Shown one piece after another: positions 7,503-11,806 of a DNA stretch of 11,806 nt. The translations under genes and the position numbers were made by a program. The notes under the pieces are model-generated. The model was not told the origin of the DNA. It searched no databases and was given only the letters and a program-made list of their open reading frames with translations. Numbering within the stretch: the stretch's first letter is position 1; every line of letters begins with the position of its first letter. The stretch lies in contig JBARRR010000182.1 in the NCBI GenBank assembly GCA_049644325.1, positions 1 to 11,806 on the forward strand. Reading direction: 5' to 3'. This stretch comes from DASZHA01 sp049644325. GTDB lineage: Bacteria; Chloroflexota; Dormibacteria; DASZGP01.

Positions 7503-7514
7503 ACAGCTCTTTTG

Positions 7515-10500
7515 GTGCAGCGGATTCCGGTCAGGGTACGGCGATTTGTCGCGGTCGCGTTTGTCGTCCTGACTTCCCTCGCCGCCCTTCTCGCCAGCCC
7601 CCTTCCCGCTCGGACCGCAAGCAACCCGATCCAGGCCGAAAACGCCCTGCCCGGCAACGACACCTGGTGGCTGCAGAACCCGTCGAATGACACGACCGGG
7701 CAGATCAAGGGTTACGCGGGCGCCACCAGCGTCGCCCAGGGCGGCAGCCTCAGCCTGTACGTCTCCGTCAACCCGGCGCAGACGTACACCATGGATGTTT
7801 ACCGTGTCGGCTATTACGGGGGCAAGCTGGCGCGGCTGGTGCAGCACATCGGCCCCCTGTCTGGCACCAAGCAGGCGGCCTGTCCGACCGACGCCAGCAC
7901 CGGGCTAATCGTCTGTAACTGGTCCACCAGCTACACCCTCAACCCCACCGCGTCATGGACCAGCGGTGTTTACATCGTGCGCCTCATCAACGCCCAGGGC
8001 TACGACAACTACATGACCTTCGTCGTCCGTGACGGGCGGCAGGCGGCATTTGTCTACCAGCAGGCCGCCACCACTTTCGAGGCTTACAACAACTACCCCG
8101 GCGGCTCTACCGGTAAGAGCCTGTACGAGTACAACAGCGGCAGCACCAACACTGTTGCGGGCACGCCGCGCGCGGTCAGGGTCTCCTTCGACCGGCCGTA
8201 CAGCGGCACTGGCGACGGCCTCTTCCTCGAGTGGGAGGTCCACTTCGTCCACTGGATGGAGAAGATGGGGTACGACGCCACCTACATAACCGACGTGGAC
8301 ACCCATGCCAACGGCGGAGTCCTGCTCAACGGCCGCGGCTTCCTCTCCGTTGGCCACGACGAGTACTGGTCAAAGCCCATGTATGACGCAGCCGTCGCCG
8401 CGCGCGACGCCGGCGTCAACCTCGGCTTCTTTGGCGCCAACGCGGTCTACTGGCAGATCCGCCTGGATCCGTCCGCCGGGAACGTCGCCAACCGGATCAT
8501 CACCTGCTACAAGGACGCCAGCAAGGATCCCATCCAGGGCGCGACCACCACGGTCAAGTGGCGCGACCCGCCGGTCAACCGGCCCGAGCAGGGGCTGGTC
8601 GGCGTCATGTTCACGTCGATGCGGGACTACGGCAACAACATCGACTACGTGGTCACCAACGCATCCAACTCGCTCTACAACGGGACCGGCTTCTCCAACG
8701 GCAGCAAGGTCACGAAGCTGGTGGGATACGAGATGGACCGCTACTGGTCGAATTACCCGGCCCCCGCCAACCTGAGCCGCACGCTGCTGTCGCAGTCTCC
8801 ATACAGCAACGTCGATGGGGTCGCCGACGTCCAGAACACGTCGATATACCAGGCTCCGAGCAAGGCCTGGGTCTTCGGCGCGGGCACCATGTCGTGGAGC
8901 GAGGGCCTCGAGGCCGCCTACCCGGTGCCGGCGGCGAGCCCGGGGATCCAGCGCATGACCCAGAACATCCTCGACCTCTTCGCCAGCTCGGCCCCCGTGC
9001 CGCCGGCGATCCCGCAGGCGCCAACGGGACTTACGGCGACGCCCGTTTCGTCGTCGCAGATCAACCTCGGCTGGACCGCCTCCAGCGGTGCCACGAGCTA
9101 CAAGATCCAGCGTTCGCCCAATGGCAGCACGGGGTGGACGCAGGTCGGCACCAGCAGCTCAACCGCCTACAGTGATACCGGCCTGAGCGCCGCCACCGCG
9201 TACTCGTACCGGGTCCTGGCCAGCAACTCGAGTGGCGACTCCGGTCCCTCCAACGTGGCCTCGGCGACCACCAGCCAGGCGGTCCCGGCCGCGCCGACCG
9301 GGCTGACCGCCGCACCAGGGTCATCGACACAGATAAACCTGGGCTGGACAGCCTCGAGCGGAGCCAGCAGCTACAAGATCCAGCGCTCCGCCGACGGCAC
9401 CTCCGGCTGGGCGCAGGTCGGCACCAGCACCGCGACGGGGTACAGCGACACCGGTTTGAGCCCGGCCACCACCTACTACTACCGGGTACTGGCCAGCAAC
9501 GGGGCCGGTGACTCCGCGCCCTCCGGCATGGCCTCGGCGACAACCGCGCAGGTGCCGCCCGCCGCGCCAACGGGCCTCTCTGCCACCGCCGTAGCGCCGT
9601 CGCAGATCAACCTGGCCTGGACAGCCGCGAGCGGGGCCAGCAGCTACAAGATCCAACGATCGCTCGACAGCAGCACGTGGAGCCAGGTTGGCACCAGCAC
9701 AACCACCTCGTACATCGACCTGGGCCTCAATGCGTCAACCACCTACTACTACCAGGTGCTGGCCAACAACACGGCCGGTGACTCGGGTCCGTCCAACGTG
9801 GCCTTCGCAACCACGCTTCAGCCCCCACCGGCTGCGCCAACCGGGCTATCTGCCACGGCGTTCTCGCCCACCCAGGTCAACCTCGGCTGGACGGCCTCCG
9901 GCGGGGCCAGTAGCTATAAGATCCAGCGCTCCCCCAACGGCACGTCGGGGTGGACCCAGGTCGGCACCAGCGCCACGACCGCGTTCAGCGACACCGGCCT
10001 GGCGCCGTCGACCACCTACTACTACCAGGTCCTGGCCAGCAATTCGAGCGGCGACTCCGGCGCCTCCAACCTGGCCTCGGCGACGACGCCGCAGGCTCCG
10101 CCGGTAGCGCCAACCGGCCTCACCGCGAGTGGTGTGTCGTCCTCGCAGATCAACCTGGGCTGGAACGCCGTGGCTGGGGCCACCGGATACAAGATCCAGC
10201 GCTCTCCCGACGGCAGTACCGGCTGGACCCAGGTCGGGACCAGCACCGCGGCCGCCTATATGGACATGGGCCTCACCGCCTCCACCACTTACTACTACCA
10301 GGTGCTGGCCAGCAACTCGGCCGGTGACTCCGGCGCCTCCAACGTGGCCTTCGCGACCACGCTGCAACCCGCCCCGGCCGCGCCGACGGGACTGACCGCC
10401 ACCGCCATGTCGCCATCGCAGATTAACCTGAGCTGGACCGCCTCCAGCGGGGCGACCAGCTATAAGATCCAGCGGTCTCCCGATGGCAGCACGGGGTGGA

Positions 10501-11806
10501 CGCAGGTCGGCACCAGCACCACGACCGGCTATAGCAACACCGGCCTGAGCCCGGCCACCACCTACTACTACCAGGTGCTGGCCAGCAATTCGACGGGCGA
10601 CTCGGGCCCCTCCACCGGGGCCTCAGCGACCACTCCAGTGGGGGCTCCGGCGGCGCCCACCGGGCTGACTGCCGGCGCGGTTTCGCCCACCCAGATAAAC
10701 CTGAGCTGGACCGCGTCGAGCGGGGCGACGAGCTACAAGATCCAGCGGTCGCCCAACGGCAGCACCGGTTGGAGCCAGGTGGGCACCAGCACCGCCGCCG
10801 CCTACATGGATACCGGCCTCAACCCATCGACTACGTACTACTACCAGGTGCTGGCCAGTAACGCGACCGGCGACTCCGGGCCGTCCAACTTGGCCTCGGC
10901 GAGCACTCCGGTAGCCGCCCCGGCGGCGCCAACGGGATTGACGGCCACGGCCTTCTCGGCCTCGCAGATAAACCTGGGCTGGACTGCATCAGGCGGGGCC
11001 ACCAGCTACAAGATCCAGCGATCCCCTGACGGCACCAGCGGCTGGACCCAGGTCGGCACCAGCACCACAACCTCGTTCAGCAACACCGGCCTAAGCCCGT
11101 CCACCACGTACTACTACCGTGTGCTGGCCAGCAACGCGACCGGCGACTCCGGCCCCTCCACCGTTGCCTCGGCCGCCACGCCCGCCGGCGCCCCAGGCGC
11201 GCCCACCGGGCTCACGGCCAGTGCAGTGTCAACCTCGCAGATCAACCTGGGCTGGAACGCCGTGTCCGGGGCAACCAGCTACAAGGTCCAGCGGTCGCCG
11301 AACGGCAGCAGCGGCTGGACCCAGGTCGGCACCAGCACCGCGGCCGCCTACATGGACATGGCTCTGGCGGCGTCGACCACCTACTACTACCGGGTACTGG
11401 CAAGCAACGGCAGTGGTGACTCCGGCCCCTCGAACACGGCTTCGGCGACCACGCCCCAGGCCGCGCCGCCGGCGCCAACCGGCTTGACCGCCACGGCCGC
11501 GTCCTCCTGGCAGATCAACTTGAGCTGGACGGCCTCCGCTGGGGCGACCAGCTACAAGATCCAGCGGTCGCCCAACGGCAGCACCGGCTGGGTCCAGGTC
11601 GGCACCAGCACCGCGACCAGCACCAAGGACACCAGCCTCAGTCCCTCCACCACCTACTACTACCGGGTCCTGGCCAGCAATGCGACCAGCGACTCGGGCC
11701 CCTCCAACGTGGCCTCCGCCACCACCGCTGCCGCACCTCTCTGGTCGGCTGCCTATACCACCGACAGCACCCCCACGACCTGGTCGCCCAACCAGACCCA
11801 GACCTA
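7515..11806 (+). CDS. Exported N,N-dimethylformamidase-beta-like protein with ten FnIII modules (3' end outside window)
   Basis: At least 1430 residues, open to the right edge. Order: a signal peptide at residues 1-about 34 (basic VRVRR, hydrophobic FVAVAFVVLTSLAALLA, then a small-residue cleavage zone PARTAS); a domain of about 460 residues resembling the C-terminal region of the N,N-dimethylformamidase beta subunit (GYYGGKLARL near 99-108, YNNYPGG at 191-197, RVSFDRPY, EWEVHFVHWME, and GHDEYWS at 280-286, then GANAVYW); ten FnIII modules from residue 502 to about 1410; then a new sequence beginning APLWSAAYTTD. In the characterised DMFase, Tyr and Glu residues bind a mononuclear iron. Y191/Y194 and E283 are candidates here, which is inference. 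The substrate is unknown, and many actinobacterial relatives carry this name without proof of amidase activity. Start: ATG 7479 follows an in-frame TAG but has no RBS. TTG 7512 or GTG 7515 follow a strong purine-rich site and give a shorter, more typical signal peptide. The protein probably acts outside the cell, with the FnIII stalk as spacer or polymer-binding arm. Confidence 0.85.
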   Translation, partial: MQRIPVRVRRFVAVAFVVLTSLAALLASPLPARTASNPIQAENALPGNDTWWLQNPSNDTTGQIKGYAGATSVAQGGSLSLYVSVNPAQTYTMDVYRVGYYGGKLARLVQHIGPLSGTKQAACPTDASTGLIVCNWSTSYTLNPTASWTSGVYIVRLINAQGYDNYMTFVVRDGRQAAFVYQQAATTFEAYNNYPGGSTGKSLYEYNSGSTNTVAGTPRAVRVSFDRPYSGTGDGLFLEWEVHFVHWMEKMGYDATYITDVDTHANGGVLLNGRGFLSVGHDEYWSKPMYDAAVAARDAGVNLGFFGANAVYWQIRLDPSAGNVANRIITCYKDASKDPIQGATTTVKWRDPPVNRPEQGLVGVMFTSMRDYGNNIDYVVTNASNSLYNGTGFSNGSKVTKLVGYEMDRYWSNYPAPANLSRTLLSQSPYSNVDGVADVQNTSIYQAPSKAWVFGAGTMSWSEGLEAAYPVPAASPGIQRMTQNILDLFASSAPVPPAIPQAPTGLTATPVSSSQINLGWTASSGATSYKIQRSPNGSTGWTQVGTSSSTAYSDTGLSAATAYSYRVLASNSSGDSGPSNVASATTSQAVPAAPTGLTAAPGSSTQINLGWTASSGASSYKIQRSADGTSGWAQVGTSTATGYSDTGLSPATTYYYRVLASNGAGDSAPSGMASATTAQVPPAAPTGLSATAVAPSQINLAWTAASGASSYKIQRSLDSSTWSQVGTSTTTSYIDLGLNASTTYYYQVLANNTAGDSGPSNVAFATTLQPPPAAPTGLSATAFSPTQVNLGWTASGGASSYKIQRSPNGTSGWTQVGTSATTAFSDTGLAPSTTYYYQVLASNSSGDSGASNLASATTPQAPPVAPTGLTASGVSSSQINLGWNAVAGATGYKIQRSPDGSTGWTQVGTSTAAAYMDMGLTASTTYYYQVLASNSAGDSGASNVAFATTLQPAPAAPTGLTATAMSPSQINLSWTASSGATSYKIQRSPDGSTGWTQVGTSTTTGYSNTGLSPATTYYYQVLASNSTGDSGPSTGASATTPVGAPAAPTGLTAGAVSPTQINLSWTASSGATSYKIQRSPNGSTGWSQVGTSTAAAYMDTGLNPSTTYYYQVLASNATGDSGPSNLASASTPVAAPAAPTGLTATAFSASQINLGWTASGGATSYKIQRSPDGTSGWTQVGTSTTTSFSNTGLSPSTTYYYRVLASNATGDSGPSTVASAATPAGAPGAPTGLTASAVSTSQINLGWNAVSGATSYKVQRSPNGSSGWTQVGTSTAAAYMDMALAASTTYYYRVLASNGSGDSGPSNTASATTPQAAPPAPTGLTATAASSWQINLSWTASAGATSYKIQRSPNGSTGWVQVGTSTATSTKDTSLSPSTTYYYRVLASNATSDSGPSNVASATTAAAPLWSAAYTTDSTPTTWSPNQTQT
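9018..11744 (+). repeat. Tandem array of ten fibronectin type III coding repeats (273-bp period)
   Basis: Ten units start at 9018, 9291, 9564, 9834, 10107, 10380, 10653, 10926, 11199 and 11472. All are 273 bp except unit 3 (9564-9833), which is 270. Each encodes 91 residues beginning APTGL, with the B-strand QINLxW core, YKIQRS, GWTQVGTS, the F-strand TYYYxVLASN and GDSGPS, ending in a Pro/Ala-rich linker. The conserved Trp and Tyr are the usual FnIII core. Units are highly similar; for example, units 6 and 7 differ at 17 of 91 residues by my count. Long DNA stretches such as ATCAACCTG and CTACTACCA are reused, which points to recent expansion or homogenisation. The array sits inside one reading frame with no frameshift. 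Confidence 0.93.

Larger units (their letters stand above)
7395..7514. other. Intergenic leader region before the exported DMFase-like protein
   Basis: 120 bp between treT and the favoured start of the next gene. It holds a 5-bp hairpin (CCGCC 7408-7412 / GGCGG 7418-7422) without a T-run, a longer hairpin at 7437-7457, and a pyrimidine block opposite a purine-rich RBS block (7467-7502), described separately. TTGCCG at 7431 could be a -35, but no TANNNT follows at a proper distance, so no promoter is assigned. Confidence 0.6.

Noticed and set aside
8558..10395. Arg/Pro/Ser-rich open frames on both strands over the FnIII repeats.
   Set aside because: They are other-frame readings of the repeat array and are compositionally biased. 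The true frame is continuous and carries FnIII core residues.
9018..11744. CRISPR-like or satellite interpretation of the regular repeats.
   Set aside because: The period is 273 bp, in frame throughout, and every unit encodes an FnIII module. There are no short direct repeats with unique spacers.

Overview
The window is GC-rich chromosomal DNA from a bacterium. The codon bias towards G/C in third positions, the lack of clear T-tract terminators, apparent leaderless starts, and the gene set (a GT20 enzyme, a TreT-type GT4, a TldD/TldE pair, a UbiB-like kinase and a large secreted protein with FnIII repeats) suggest an actinobacterial-type or Chloroflexota/Dormibacterota-like lineage. I cannot place it more closely by eye. 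I see no mobile element, CRISPR array, tRNA or rRNA.

Layout: (1) From 1412 down to the left edge on the minus strand is a GT20 trehalose-6-phosphate synthase-like gene, cut off at its 3' end. (2) A 106-bp divergent intergenic region (1413-1518) separates it from four plus-strand genes. (3) 1519-2991 is a TldD-type metalloprotease, followed after 13 bp by its metal-site-less partner TldE/PmbA (3005-4369). (4) 4395-6047 is a UbiB/ABC1-family atypical kinase with two C-terminal membrane helices. (5) 6108-7394 is a TreT-like trehalose glycosyltransferring synthase (GT4). (6) From about 7515 to the right edge runs a very large exported protein. It has a signal peptide, an N,N-dimethylformamidase-beta-like domain of about 460 residues, then ten tandem fibronectin type III modules with a 91-residue (273-bp) period. 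It then enters a different sequence that continues past the window.

How the genes relate: TldD and TldE almost certainly form one heteromeric protease. Two different trehalose routes, GT20 and TreT, sit about 4.7 kb apart, so the locus may have a partial trehalose or osmoprotection theme. The UbiB-like kinase and the protease are housekeeping-like and have no visible link to trehalose. The secreted protein looks like a separate transcription unit.

The most informative non-coding signal is a TANNNT hexamer ending 8-9 nt before the ATG of tldD, the ubiB-like gene and treT, none of which has a good Shine-Dalgarno. This is the arrangement expected for leaderless mRNAs. By contrast, tldE and the exported protein have purine-rich sites upstream. 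I found no convincing undescribed multi-gene system. The best leads are the exported DMFase-like/FnIII protein, the mosaic evolution of its repeats, the possible RBS-masking leader in front of it, and the leaderless promoter pattern.
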